Of a stretch of 30,224 bases of DNA, positions 8,710 to 16,829 are shown in pieces; the stretch's first letter is position 1; the number at the start of each line of letters is the position of its first letter. The notes under the pieces were generated by a model, which was not told where the DNA came from, did not search any database, and saw nothing but the letters and a program-made list of their open reading frames with translations. The position numbers and the translations under genes were made by a program. Location of the stretch: NCBI GenBank assembly GCA_031289815.1, contig JAITOS010000145.1:1-30224 (forward strand). Reading direction: 5' to 3'. Source of the stretch: Peptococcaceae bacterium (GTDB lineage Bacteria; Bacillota; Desulfitobacteriia; Desulfitobacteriales; Desulfitobacteriaceae).

Positions 8710-9714
8710 ATGGCTACACTGTATTATGAATCAGACGGGAATTTACAACTTTTTTCGGGGAAAACGATCGCCGTATTGGGGTATGGCAGCCAGGGCCACG
8801 CTCAGGCCCAAAATATGAAGGACAGCGGTTTGGACGTCATTATCGGCCTGCGCAAGGGAAGTCCGCGCTGGAAAGAAGCCGAAGCCTATGGTTTTCAGGT
8901 CATGACTGTCGCCGAAGCGTCGGAAAAAGCACAAATCATTCAGCTGCTCGTGCCGGATGAAAAGCAGAGAGACCTCTATGAAAGAGAAATTAAGCCTTCG
9001 ATCAAACCGGGGAAGACCCTGATCTTTTCGCATGGCCTGAGCATTCATTTCGGCCAGATCGTACCGCCGAAGGATATCGACGTCATCATGATCGCCCCGA
9101 AAGGCCCCGGCCATATGGTTCGCCGCACCTATACGGAAGGGCGCGGGGTACCGGCCTTAATCGCCGTGTATCAGGACGCGACGGGCAGCGCCCGTGATTT
9201 AGCCTTGGCCCACGCCAAAGCGATCGGCGCCGCCAGAGCCGGAATTCTGGAAACCACCTTCAAGGAAGAAACCGAAACCGATCTGTTCGGCGAGCAAGTC
9301 GTCTTGTGCGGCGGGGTGACGGAGCTGATCAAGGCCGGATTCGATACCCTCATTGAAGCGGGCTACCAACCGGAAAGCGCTTATTTTGAATGTCTGCATG
9401 AAATGAAATTGATCATCGATCTGCTCTATGAAGGCGGCTTGACCTGGATGCGCCATTCGATCTCCGATACCGCGCAATTTGGGGACATGACCACCGGCAA
9501 ACGGATCATCACCGACGAAACGCGCAAAGAGATGAAGAAAATTCTGGAAGAAATTCAAAACGGCCAGTTCACCAAGAACTGGATCCTGGAAAATATGGTC
9601 AACCGTCCGGCCTTCCTGGCGATGACCCGGCGCGAAGAAGAACATCCGATCGAAAAGGTTGGCAGAGAATTGCGTGATATGATGGTTTGGCTGAAAAAAC
9701 CGGAAGGTTTTTAA
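8710..9714 (+). CDS. ilvC: Ketol-acid reductoisomerase (NAD(P)H), class I
   Basis: 334 aa, class I length. It isomerises and reduces acetolactate or acetohydroxybutyrate to the dihydroxy acids used by IlvD. The Rossmann motif G-Y-G-S-Q-G-H-A-Q-A-Q-N is near residue 24-36, the A-P-K-G-P-G-H-M-V-R-R segment follows, and the metal-binding knotted C-terminal domain shows D-L-F-G-E-Q and E-C-L-H-E-M-K. ATG 8710 has AAGGAGAG nine bases upstream. First gene of the second transcription unit, followed by leuA at 40 nt. Confidence 0.97.
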   Translation: MATLYYESDGNLQLFSGKTIAVLGYGSQGHAQAQNMKDSGLDVIIGLRKGSPRWKEAEAYGFQVMTVAEASEKAQIIQLLVPDEKQRDLYEREIKPSIKPGKTLIFSHGLSIHFGQIVPPKDIDVIMIAPKGPGHMVRRTYTEGRGVPALIAVYQDATGSARDLALAHAKAIGAARAGILETTFKEETETDLFGEQVVLCGGVTELIKAGFDTLIEAGYQPESAYFECLHEMKLIIDLLYEGGLTWMRHSISDTAQFGDMTTGKRIITDETRKEMKKILEEIQNGQFTKNWILENMVNRPAFLAMTRREEEHPIEKVGRELRDMMVWLKKPEGF

Positions 9715-9719
9715 ATAAC

Positions 9720-9738
9720 GCGGCGCGTATCGCGTCGC
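9720..9738 (+). other. Tight RNA hairpin between ilvC and leuA
   Basis: GCGGCGCG (9720-9727) and CGCGTCGC (9731-9738) pair over eight bases (one G-U) around a three-base loop. There is no T run, so this is not a terminator; a segmental mRNA-stability or processing element is a reasonable guess. It ends just before the leuA ribosome binding site AAAGGAG. Confidence 0.45.
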
Positions 9739-9754
9739 AAAGGAGCCGGTTCGT

Positions 9755-10921
9755 ATGCGGCAGATAGAGATCTTTGATACCACCCTGCGCGACGGGGAAC
9801 AGTCAGCCGGCGTCACCCTCACGGTGGCAGAGAAGGTGGAAATCGCCCATCAGCTCGCGAAGCTGGGCGTGAATGTGATCGAAGCGGGCTTTCCTCTGGC
9901 CTCGCCCACGGATTTTCAAGGGGTGTTCCAGGTGGCGCAACAGGTCAGAGGGGTGACGGTGGCCGGTTTGGCCAGAGCCAGAGCCAAGGATATTGAAGCG
10001 GCCTGGGAGGCGCTCCGTCCGGCGGAACAGCCCCGGATTCACACCTTTATCGGCACCTCGCCGGTTCATATGCGCTACAAACTGAAAGCGACGCCGGCAG
10101 AGATTCTGGAACGAGCCGTACAAGCGGTGCGTTTGGCGAAGAGCAAAGTCAGCGATGTGGAATTCAGCGCCGAAGATTCATCGCGCAGCGACCCTGATTT
10201 TTTGGCCGAGGTATTTGCCGCGGTCATCAAGGCCGGGGCGACCGTGATCACCATATCGGACGTCGTCGGCTATATCACGCCGGACGAATTTTCCGCCTTG
10301 GTTCGCGGCGTCAGGGAGAAGACGGCGGGCATCGAAAAGGTCAAGGTCAGCGTGCATTGTCACGACGACCTGGGTCTGGCCGTCGCCAATACGATGGCCG
10401 GTTTGACGGCAGGCGCTGATCAGCTGGAGTGTACGGTGAACGGGATCGGCGACCGGGCGGGAAACGCCGCTTTGGAAGAGTTGGCGATGATCCTGCATAC
10501 GCGGCGCGATCTCTATCCGCTGACGACGAGCATCGTCACCACGGAAATCATGCGGACGAGCCGTCTGGTCAGCCGTTTGACCGGTATGCCGGTGCAATAC
10601 CACAAGGCGATCGTGGGCAGAAACGCCTTCGCCCACGAAGCCGGTGTTCATCAGGACGGCATATTGAAAGAGCCTTCCACCTATCAAATCATGACGCCGT
10701 CGGACGTCGGCTGGGAAGAAGATCATTCTTCGCTGGTATTGGGAAGGCATTCGGGGCGTCACGCGGTTCGCCGACATCTCGGCCAGTGGGGGATTACCCT
10801 GGATGAAGCGAGTTTTGAAACGCTGTTTGCGCGTTTCAAGCAATATGCGGACGGCAAACAGAATATTTCCAAAGAGGATATGCTTTCCCTTCTGCGTGCG
10901 GAAGAGGAGAGTCAGGGTTAG
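9755..10921 (+). CDS. leuA: 2-isopropylmalate synthase lacking the regulatory domain
   Basis: 388 aa. It condenses acetyl-CoA with 2-ketoisovalerate, the committed step to leucine. The TIM-barrel motifs are complete: F-D-T-T-L-R-D-G-E-Q-S-A-G at residues 5-17, and H-C-H-D-D at residues 201-205 for the metal. R-N-A-F-A-H-E-A-G-V-H-Q-D-G is the LeuA signature in the linker region. Typical LeuA is about 510 aa, with a C-terminal leucine-binding LeuA_dimer domain; here the protein stops after the linker subdomains and leuC begins within 20 nt, so the domain is absent and no remnant lies downstream. Feedback inhibition by leucine is expected to be lost (inference). Homocitrate or citramalate synthase is a less likely reading given the leuCDB neighbours. 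Confidence 0.9.
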   Translation: MRQIEIFDTTLRDGEQSAGVTLTVAEKVEIAHQLAKLGVNVIEAGFPLASPTDFQGVFQVAQQVRGVTVAGLARARAKDIEAAWEALRPAEQPRIHTFIGTSPVHMRYKLKATPAEILERAVQAVRLAKSKVSDVEFSAEDSSRSDPDFLAEVFAAVIKAGATVITISDVVGYITPDEFSALVRGVREKTAGIEKVKVSVHCHDDLGLAVANTMAGLTAGADQLECTVNGIGDRAGNAALEELAMILHTRRDLYPLTTSIVTTEIMRTSRLVSRLTGMPVQYHKAIVGRNAFAHEAGVHQDGILKEPSTYQIMTPSDVGWEEDHSSLVLGRHSGRHAVRRHLGQWGITLDEASFETLFARFKQYADGKQNISKEDMLSLLRAEEESQG

Positions 10922-10939
10922 ACAAGGGAGTGACGTGTG

Positions 10940-12214
10940 ATGGGAATGACGATTACCGAAAAAATCCTGGCCCGCCATGCCGGATTAAATGAAGTCGCGC
11001 CGGGACAGCTGATCAACGCCGCGCTGGACCTGGTGCTTACCAACGATATTACCGGACCTATCGCCATTCGCGAATTTGCCAGGTTCGGAGCCGGGAAAGT
11101 ATTTGATCAAAGCAAGATCGCTCTTGTTCCCGATCATTTCACCCCGAATAAGGATATCGCTTCCGCCGAGCAGGCGAAAATCCTGAGAGAGTTTGCGGCT
11201 GCTCAGGGCATTGAGCATTATTGGGATACCGGCCGCGTTGGCATTGAACATTGTCTGCTGCCGGAGCAGGGTCTGACTCTGCCCGGAGATTGTATCATCG
11301 GCGCGGATTCGCATACCTGCACCTATGGCGCGGTGGGGGCCTTTTCCACCGGCGTTGGCAGTACGGACTTAGCCGCCGGTATGGCGACGGGCGAGGCCTG
11401 GTTCCGGGTTCCGGAATCCCTGAAATTTATCTTTCACGGACGCGATTATCAGCCGTGGGTGAGCGGCAAGGATTTGATCCTCTATATCATCGGCAAAATC
11501 GGCGTGGACGGCGCCCGCTATCAGGCGATGGAATTTGCCGGGGAAGGCATTGAGGCGCTTTCTATGGACGGTCGGTTTACGATGTGCAATATGGCGATCG
11601 AAGCCGGGGCTAAAAACGGCATTATCGCTCCGGATGATACCACCTTCGCCTATTTGCAGGACCGCGCCCGCCGCTCGTATATCGTCGATTACAGTGATCC
11701 GGACGCGGCTTACGCCGAGGTGACGGACTTTAACACCGCCGATATTCCGTTACAGATCGCCTTACCCCATTTGCCGGAAAACACCGCCGCCGTGGACGAG
11801 GTCAGCGGCACGGCGCTCGATCAGGTGGTGATCGGTTCCTGTACCAACGGTCGTTTGGAGGATTTACGCATTGCGGCACAAATCCTGCGCGGTCAAAAGG
11901 TCAGCCCCCATATCCGCTTGCTGGTGCTGCCGGGAACGCAAAAAATCTATCTGGACGCCCTCCGCGAAGGCATCATCGAGACCTTTATCGAAGCCGGAGC
12001 GGCGGTCAGCACCCCGACCTGCGGCCCCTGTCTGGGGGGACACATGGGGATTTTAGCTAAAGGCGAACGGGCGCTATCGACCACCAACCGTAATTTTGTC
12101 GGTCGCATGGGCCATCCGGAAAGCGAAGTGTATTTATGCGGACCGGCGGTCGCCGCGGCTTCGGCGCTCAAAGGGCAAATCACACACCCAAGGGAGGTGG
12201 TGCGTCATGGGTAA
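10940..12214 (+). CDS. leuC: 3-isopropylmalate dehydratase, large subunit
   Basis: 424 aa from ATG 10940, which follows AAGGGAG at a good distance; GTG 10937 and ATG 10946 are alternatives. With LeuD it isomerises 2- to 3-isopropylmalate using a [4Fe-4S] cluster. Cluster ligands are visible in G-S-C-T-N-G-R and C-G-P-C-L-G-G-H. The length and these motifs match the shorter, archaeal/clostridial homoaconitase-like LeuC type rather than the ~470-aa enterobacterial form. Its stop overlaps the leuD start by 8 nt. Confidence 0.95.
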   Translation: MGMTITEKILARHAGLNEVAPGQLINAALDLVLTNDITGPIAIREFARFGAGKVFDQSKIALVPDHFTPNKDIASAEQAKILREFAAAQGIEHYWDTGRVGIEHCLLPEQGLTLPGDCIIGADSHTCTYGAVGAFSTGVGSTDLAAGMATGEAWFRVPESLKFIFHGRDYQPWVSGKDLILYIIGKIGVDGARYQAMEFAGEGIEALSMDGRFTMCNMAIEAGAKNGIIAPDDTTFAYLQDRARRSYIVDYSDPDAAYAEVTDFNTADIPLQIALPHLPENTAAVDEVSGTALDQVVIGSCTNGRLEDLRIAAQILRGQKVSPHIRLLVLPGTQKIYLDALREGIIETFIEAGAAVSTPTCGPCLGGHMGILAKGERALSTTNRNFVGRMGHPESEVYLCGPAVAAASALKGQITHPREVVRHG

Positions 12215-12695
12215 AGTCTGGAAATTCGGTCATGATATCGATACGGATGTGATCATTCCGGCGCGTTATTTAAACCAGTCGGAGGAAGAATACCTGGCGC
12301 GGCATTGCATGGAAGACGGCGATCTCCGCTTCGCTCAGGAAGTAAAGACCGGAGATATATTGGTCGCCGGTAAGAATTTCGGCTGCGGTTCCTCACGGGA
12401 ACACGCCCCGATAGCGATTAAAGCCTGCGGGGTGCAAGTGGTGATTGCCGAGTCCTTCGCCCGTATATTTTACCGCAACGCGCTGAACATCGGCCTGCCG
12501 ATTTTGGAATGCGCGGCGGCGGTGCAGGGGAGTCAGGCCGGGGATGAGCTGGAGGTGGATCTCGTGTCGGGAAAGATCACCAATAAAACCCGGCAACAGA
12601 CCTTTCAGGCGCAGCCTTTTCCGCCTTTCATGCAGGAGCTGATCCAGGCCGGCGGCTTAATTTCATATGTACAGAGGAGGAAAAACGATGCCTAA
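12207..12695 (+). CDS. leuD: 3-isopropylmalate dehydratase, small subunit
   Basis: 162 aa from ATG 12207, chosen because GGGAGGTGG lies just upstream and the protein then begins M-G-K-V-W-K-F-G-H-D-I-D-T-D-V-I-I-P, the normal N-terminus of short LeuD. A longer frame from 12096 only reads through leuC. The substrate-loop motif N-F-G-C-G-S-S-R-E-H-A-P is present. It forms the swivel domain partner of LeuC. The gene overlaps leuC by 8 nt and leuB by 8 nt, so translation is likely coupled across all three. Confidence 0.95.
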   Translation: MGKVWKFGHDIDTDVIIPARYLNQSEEEYLARHCMEDGDLRFAQEVKTGDILVAGKNFGCGSSREHAPIAIKACGVQVVIAESFARIFYRNALNIGLPILECAAAVQGSQAGDELEVDLVSGKITNKTRQQTFQAQPFPPFMQELIQAGGLISYVQRRKNDA

Positions 12696-13749
12696 TATTG
12701 CCGTATTGCCGGGAGACGGGATCGGACGGGAAATCATGCCCCAGGCGCTCAGAGTGCTGCAAGCGGTGGTAAAGGATTTGCCGGAAACCTGGGAGTTCAG
12801 CGAATGCTTAGCCGGCGGCGCCGCCATCGACGCCTTGGGCAAGGCTTTGCCGGAAGAGACCTTAAAGGTCTGTCATCAAGCGGACGCGATCCTTTTAGGC
12901 GCGGTCGGCGGCCCGAAGTGGGATACCCTGCCGGGGCCGGAGCGTCCGGAAATGGCGGCCTTGCTGGGCTTGCGCAAAGAATTCGGCTTGTACGCCAATA
13001 TCCGCCCGGTGAAAATGCTGCCTTATCTGCTGGACGCTTCTCCCTTGAAGAGAGAACGGGTCGAGAACGTCGATATGGTGATCATCCGGGAATTAAACGG
13101 CGGCTTGTATTTTGGGGAAAAGGGGCGCAAGACCAACCCGCCCGCCGCCTATGACACGATGATCTACAGCGAGGACGAGATCCGCCGCATTCTGCACGTA
13201 GGCTTTAAGACGGCGCAGGCTCGCCAAAAGCGGCTTTGCTCCGTAGATAAGGCCAACGTGCTGGAAACCTCCCGTTTCTGGCGGGAAGTGGCCAATCAGG
13301 TAGCCACGGAGTACCCGGATGTGGAATTAAGCCATATGTACGCGGATAACGCCGGTATGCAGCTGATTCTCAATCCCTCGCAATTTGACGTCATGGTGAC
13401 GGATAATACCTTCGGCGATCTTTTATCCGATATCGCCTCGGTGTTGGGCGGCTCGATCGGTATGTTATCCTCGGCCAGTCTGGGCGAGAAGATCGGTTTA
13501 TACGAACCGGCCCACGGCTCGGCGCCAGACATTGCCGGTAAGAACCTAGCCAATCCGCTGGCGATGATCCTGTCGGTCGCTTCCATGCTCCGGCATTCCT
13601 TCGCCCGCCATGAAGCCGCGGCCAAAATCGAACAGGCCATCGACCGCGTCTTTGCGGCCGGGTATCGGACCGGCGACATCGCCAAACCGGGGGATAAGGT
13701 TTTGGGAACCAAAGAGATGGGGGACGCGGTCCTCGAAGCGCTCCGCTAG
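12688..13749 (+). CDS. leuB: 3-isopropylmalate dehydrogenase
   Basis: 353 aa from ATG 12688, preceded by AGAGGAGGAAAA; an in-frame ATG at 12667 lies upstream of that ribosome binding site and was rejected. It oxidises and decarboxylates 3-isopropylmalate to 2-ketoisocaproate with NAD+. Family motifs are visible: L-P-G-D-G-I-G near the N-terminus, R-E-L-N-G-G-L-Y-F-G-E-K-G, the D-N-A-G-M and D-N-T-F-G-D-L-L-S-D metal/dimer segments, and E-P-A-H-G-S-A-P-D-I-A-G, the NAD-binding loop. Last gene of the operon; its stop codon lies inside the terminator stem. Confidence 0.97.
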   Translation: MPNIAVLPGDGIGREIMPQALRVLQAVVKDLPETWEFSECLAGGAAIDALGKALPEETLKVCHQADAILLGAVGGPKWDTLPGPERPEMAALLGLRKEFGLYANIRPVKMLPYLLDASPLKRERVENVDMVIIRELNGGLYFGEKGRKTNPPAAYDTMIYSEDEIRRILHVGFKTAQARQKRLCSVDKANVLETSRFWREVANQVATEYPDVELSHMYADNAGMQLILNPSQFDVMVTDNTFGDLLSDIASVLGGSIGMLSSASLGEKIGLYEPAHGSAPDIAGKNLANPLAMILSVASMLRHSFARHEAAAKIEQAIDRVFAAGYRTGDIAKPGDKVLGTKEMGDAVLEALR

Positions 13750-13776
13750 ATTTAGCGGGGCGCGCCTTTTTTTTTG
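13738..13776 (+). terminator. Terminator of the ilvC-leuACDB operon
   Basis: GCGCTCCGCTA (13738-13748) pairs with TAGCGGGGCGC (13753-13763) with one G-U pair, followed by nine T. The left arm includes the leuB stop codon region. Confidence 0.9.
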
Positions 13777-13860
13777 CCAAAATGAGCTTCACCATTTTTC
13801 ACAATTGTATGTCTATATCTGCCAACTGTTTCATTCCGGCAAAAAAATGGGCTAAATATA

Positions 13861-13890
13861 TTGACAGCAGCATCCCATCAGGCATATTAT
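13861..13890 (+). promoter_or_regulatory. Promoter of the RelB/VapC-type toxin-antitoxin pair
   Basis: TTGACA (13861-13866), 18 bp, TATTAT (13885-13890). Transcription would start about 30 nt before the antitoxin start codon. Confidence 0.7.
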
Positions 13891-13928
13891 AAGAATAAAT
13901 TCGGAAAACTGAACAGGGGGTGTGTGCT

Positions 13929-14258
13929 ATGTCATCATCGGCAACGAAGATTTCTATCCACATGGATAAAGAAGTGAAAGAAAGATTAGTGGAAGTGCTT
14001 GATAATTTAGGCATGAATCTATCGACTGGGGTCAATGTCTGGGCCAAAGCCGTTATTCGGCATGGCGGCTTTCCCTTTGAGATTGCGGACCCGCACGTGT
14101 TAGCCCGGTTGGAAAACGACAGGCTGTCCAGTCGGCAAAAGGCGGCAGTCAGAACATTTGTTAAAAACGTTAACACCATTGAGGATGAGCCATTAGATGA
14201 AGAATTTGATGCGATCCTGAACCAGAAAACGAGCATTGTCAGGCAACTGGACGTATGA
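13929..14258 (+). CDS. RelB/DinJ-family antitoxin
   Basis: 109 aa from ATG 13929, with AGGGGG eight bases upstream; a GTG at 13920 would lie inside that ribosome binding site. The N-terminus (T-K-I-S-I-H-M-D-K-E-V-K-E-R-L) and the following L-G-M-N-L-S-T-G-V-N-V-W form the ribbon-helix-helix of RelB/DinJ proteins, expected to bind its own promoter; the C-terminal half is acidic and should neutralise the toxin. The last four bases overlap the toxin start (ATGA), giving coupled translation. Lower GC than the leu and pro genes on either side suggests acquisition. A PIN rather than a RelE/YafQ partner is the less common pairing for this antitoxin fold. Confidence 0.88.
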   Translation: MSSSATKISIHMDKEVKERLVEVLDNLGMNLSTGVNVWAKAVIRHGGFPFEIADPHVLARLENDRLSSRQKAAVRTFVKNVNTIEDEPLDEEFDAILNQKTSIVRQLDV

Positions 14259-14656
14259 TTTATGCACTTGACAGCAATATTATTTCCTATATGTTAAAGG
14301 GTGACAAACAAGTTCAGGGGCGTTTTCAAGCGGAAATTGAGAATGGGAATCTCTATGCGGTGGCTCCACTGGTGTACTATGAAGTCAAACGCGGACTTGT
14401 CTTTGTAAATGCCAAAGCCAAGCTAAGAGAATTTGACAATCTATGCAAGAACGGGCTGATGGGTGATATGAACTTATCCGTTTGGGAGACGGTCATTGAA
14501 CTTTACGTGAATTTACGGCGGCAGGGAAAGCCAATAGAAGATGCCGACCTTTTTATCTCCGCCTATTGTCTGGTGAATAGTTATACACTGGTCACGAACA
14601 ATACCCGTCATTTTGAAAACGTAAATGGCCTGAACCTAGCGGATTGGAAGGCGTAG
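14255..14656 (+). CDS. PIN-domain (VapC-type) ribonuclease toxin
   Basis: 133 aa, a typical VapC length. The PIN acidic residues are in place: Asp6 in L-D-S-N-I-I-S, Glu43 in Y-Y-E-V-K-R-G, and Asp96/Asp98 in I-E-D-A-D-L-F-I-S-A. The usual T-N-D near the C-terminus is T-N-N here (V-T-N-N-T-R-H-F). VapC toxins are Mg2+-dependent RNases cutting tRNA or rRNA; the target of this one cannot be read. It overlaps its antitoxin by 4 nt. No terminator of any strength is visible between it and proC, only a weak GTAGC/GCTAC inverted repeat at the stop codon. Confidence 0.88.
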   Translation: MIYALDSNIISYMLKGDKQVQGRFQAEIENGNLYAVAPLVYYEVKRGLVFVNAKAKLREFDNLCKNGLMGDMNLSVWETVIELYVNLRRQGKPIEDADLFISAYCLVNSYTLVTNNTRHFENVNGLNLADWKA

Positions 14657-14759
14657 CTTATCACCGCTACTATTTTCAACAAATTTATAGCTTTCTGTTT
14701 TATATCTCCCTTTTTAATGATAAGAAACCGAATAAAAACGCAGAAAGGCGGGGATAGAC

Positions 14760-15563
14760 GTGAACATCGGCTTTATCGGCGGCGGCAATATCGCGGCGGC
14801 CATCATCTCCGGCTTGCGGGCGGCAGCCGATCCCTGCGTTATCCGGGTGACGGAGAGGCCCAACGCCGAAAAATTAAAAACGCTGGAAAAACAGTACGGG
14901 GTCATTCCGGCGGAGCTTGGAGAACTGATCCGTTTATCCGACGTCGTTCTCCTCGCCGTGAAACCCAAAGACGTCCAGGCGCTGTTGGCACAGCTCCGGG
15001 AGCTGCCCAGACAGGGAAAGCTCTTCATCAGCGTGGCGGCCGGGATTCCGCTGAGCGCCCTGGAAAAATATCTGCCGGAGACGGCGGTCGTCCGCGTCAT
15101 GCCGAATACGGCTTGTATGGTGCGGCAATCGATGTCCGGCCTGGTGCGCGGCGCTCAGGTAAGCGATCAGCAAGCCGCGGCGGCTTCGCAGATATTTAAC
15201 GCGGTGGGCAAAACTCTCTGGACGCAAGAAGAAAAAATGAACGCGGTCACCGCCGTCAGTGGCAGCGGGCCGGCGTATTACTATCTTTTCACCGAATACC
15301 TGATCCAGGCGGGCGTCCATCTCGGCCTGACGGAAGGGGAAGCGGAAACCTTAGCCAGGGAAACGATTTCAGGCGCGGCGAAGATGTTAGCGGAAAGCGG
15401 AAAACCGGTCAGCCAATTGCGGCAGGAAGTCACCTCGCCCAACGGCACGACCTATGAAGCGCTGAAGGTTTTTCAGGAGAACGGCTTAGCCGACCTCGTG
15501 GATCAGGCCGCCGCCGCCTGCGCCCGGCGCGGGGAAGAGATGCTGGCGGAATACGTGAAATAG
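14760..15563 (+). CDS. proC: Pyrroline-5-carboxylate reductase
   Basis: 267 aa from GTG 14760, preceded by AAAGGCGGGG. It reduces 1-pyrroline-5-carboxylate to proline with NAD(P)H, the last step of proline synthesis. The Rossmann motif I-G-F-I-G-G-G-N-I-A-A-A-I is at the N-terminus, and the family signature G-S-G-P-A-Y-Y-Y-L-F-T-E with T-S-P-N-G-T-T is in the C-terminal half. Length is normal. It heads a proC-proB-proA group in one direction, so the whole proline pathway from glutamate is encoded here. proB begins 13 nt after its stop. Confidence 0.96.
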   Translation: MNIGFIGGGNIAAAIISGLRAAADPCVIRVTERPNAEKLKTLEKQYGVIPAELGELIRLSDVVLLAVKPKDVQALLAQLRELPRQGKLFISVAAGIPLSALEKYLPETAVVRVMPNTACMVRQSMSGLVRGAQVSDQQAAAASQIFNAVGKTLWTQEEKMNAVTAVSGSGPAYYYLFTEYLIQAGVHLGLTEGEAETLARETISGAAKMLAESGKPVSQLRQEVTSPNGTTYEALKVFQENGLADLVDQAAAACARRGEEMLAEYVK

Positions 15564-15576
15564 GAGTTGGGCAAGT

Positions 15577-16689
15577 GTGCGGGTAGTGGTGAAAATCGGC
15601 AGTAGCAGTTTGAATCATCCTCAGGGAGGCTTACATGACCAGGCCGTAGCGCGGATGGTCAGCGCCGCCGCCCGCTTGCGGCGCGGAGCGATCGAGGTGG
15701 TGATCGTCAGCTCCGGGGCGGTGGCCGCCGGTATGGGCAAGCTGAGCTTTACCGCCAGACCGGTTCAGCTCGCGGAACGGCAAGCGGCGGCGGCAGTGGG
15801 GCAGAGCGTCTTAATGGAACGCTATAGCTATTATTTAGGGCTTCAAGAGCTTATCGGGGCGCAAATCCTCTTGTCCCGCATGGATCTGGCGGAGCCCGCC
15901 CGTTACGCCAACGCCCAAAACACTCTGGAAAAACTGTTGCAGCTGGGCGTCGTCCCGATTATCAACGAAAATGACACCGTGGCGGTGGAAGAACTCTGTA
16001 TCGGGGATAACGACCGTTTATCCGCCTTGGTCGCCGGTCTGGTTCACGCCGATTTGCTGGTGATTCTGACGGACGTGGACGGCTTATGTACGGGCAACCC
16101 CAAACAGGATCGCGACGCCCAAATCATTCGCGAGGTAGAGGACGTAAGCCAGGTATGGGCTCTGGCAGGCGGCGCCGGTTCGATGCTGGGAACCGGCGGG
16201 ATGACGACGAAGCTGAAAGCGGCGGAAATTGTCACCCGCTTCGGGATCGGCATGATCCTCATGAACGCCAGCCGCCTGGAGGATTTAGAAGCTATCGTCA
16301 CCGGGGAACGGCAGGAGGGAACCTTTTTTATCCCTCAGAAACACCGTTTAACCGGTCGCAAGCGCTGGATTGCCTACGCCGGACTGTCGGAAGGGACGAT
16401 CACGGTCGATCAGGGGGCGGCCCAAGCCTTGCTGAACGAAGGGAAGAGCTTGCTGGCCAAAGGGATCATCGCGGCGGAAGGAACCTGGGAACGCCATGAG
16501 CTGGTGCGCATTGTGGATCTTTCCGGTCAGGAAATCGCCAGAGGCTTATCGGCTTTAAACAGCGAAGAAATCCTCTTGGTAAAAGGCCGCCACTCCGAGG
16601 AGCTGCTGAAAATGATCCCGGACGTCACCGGTCAGGAAGTAATTCACCGGGATCACATGACGATAATGACCGATGCGCGGGGATCGTGA
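15577..16689 (+). CDS. proB: Glutamate 5-kinase with PUA domain
   Basis: 370 aa from GTG 15577, about ten bases after AGGAG. It phosphorylates glutamate, the first and proline-inhibited step. The amino-acid kinase domain covers about residues 1-250 (V-V-V-K-I-G-S-S-S-L at the start, S-S-G-A-V-A-A-G-M near residue 45, I-N-E-N-D-T-V near 130, and M-L-G-T-G-G-M-T-T-K-L-K-A-A around 207-220). A C-terminal PUA domain of about 90 residues follows. The gene is separated from proA by 140 nt that contain an ATAG microsatellite, an unusual spacer within an operon. Confidence 0.96.
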   Translation: MRVVVKIGSSSLNHPQGGLHDQAVARMVSAAARLRRGAIEVVIVSSGAVAAGMGKLSFTARPVQLAERQAAAAVGQSVLMERYSYYLGLQELIGAQILLSRMDLAEPARYANAQNTLEKLLQLGVVPIINENDTVAVEELCIGDNDRLSALVAGLVHADLLVILTDVDGLCTGNPKQDRDAQIIREVEDVSQVWALAGGAGSMLGTGGMTTKLKAAEIVTRFGIGMILMNASRLEDLEAIVTGERQEGTFFIPQKHRLTGRKRWIAYAGLSEGTITVDQGAAQALLNEGKSLLAKGIIAAEGTWERHELVRIVDLSGQEIARGLSALNSEEILLVKGRHSEELLKMIPDVTGQEVIHRDHMTIMTDARGS

Positions 16690-16692
16690 CCC

Positions 16693-16805
<113 letters not shown>

Positions 16806-16829
16806 AGAGAAGTACAGGAGGGGAGCTTC

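Noticed and set aside
12096..12206. Longer N-terminus for leuD
   Set aside because: Reads through leuC in another frame; the ribosome binding site and family N-terminus fit ATG 12207.
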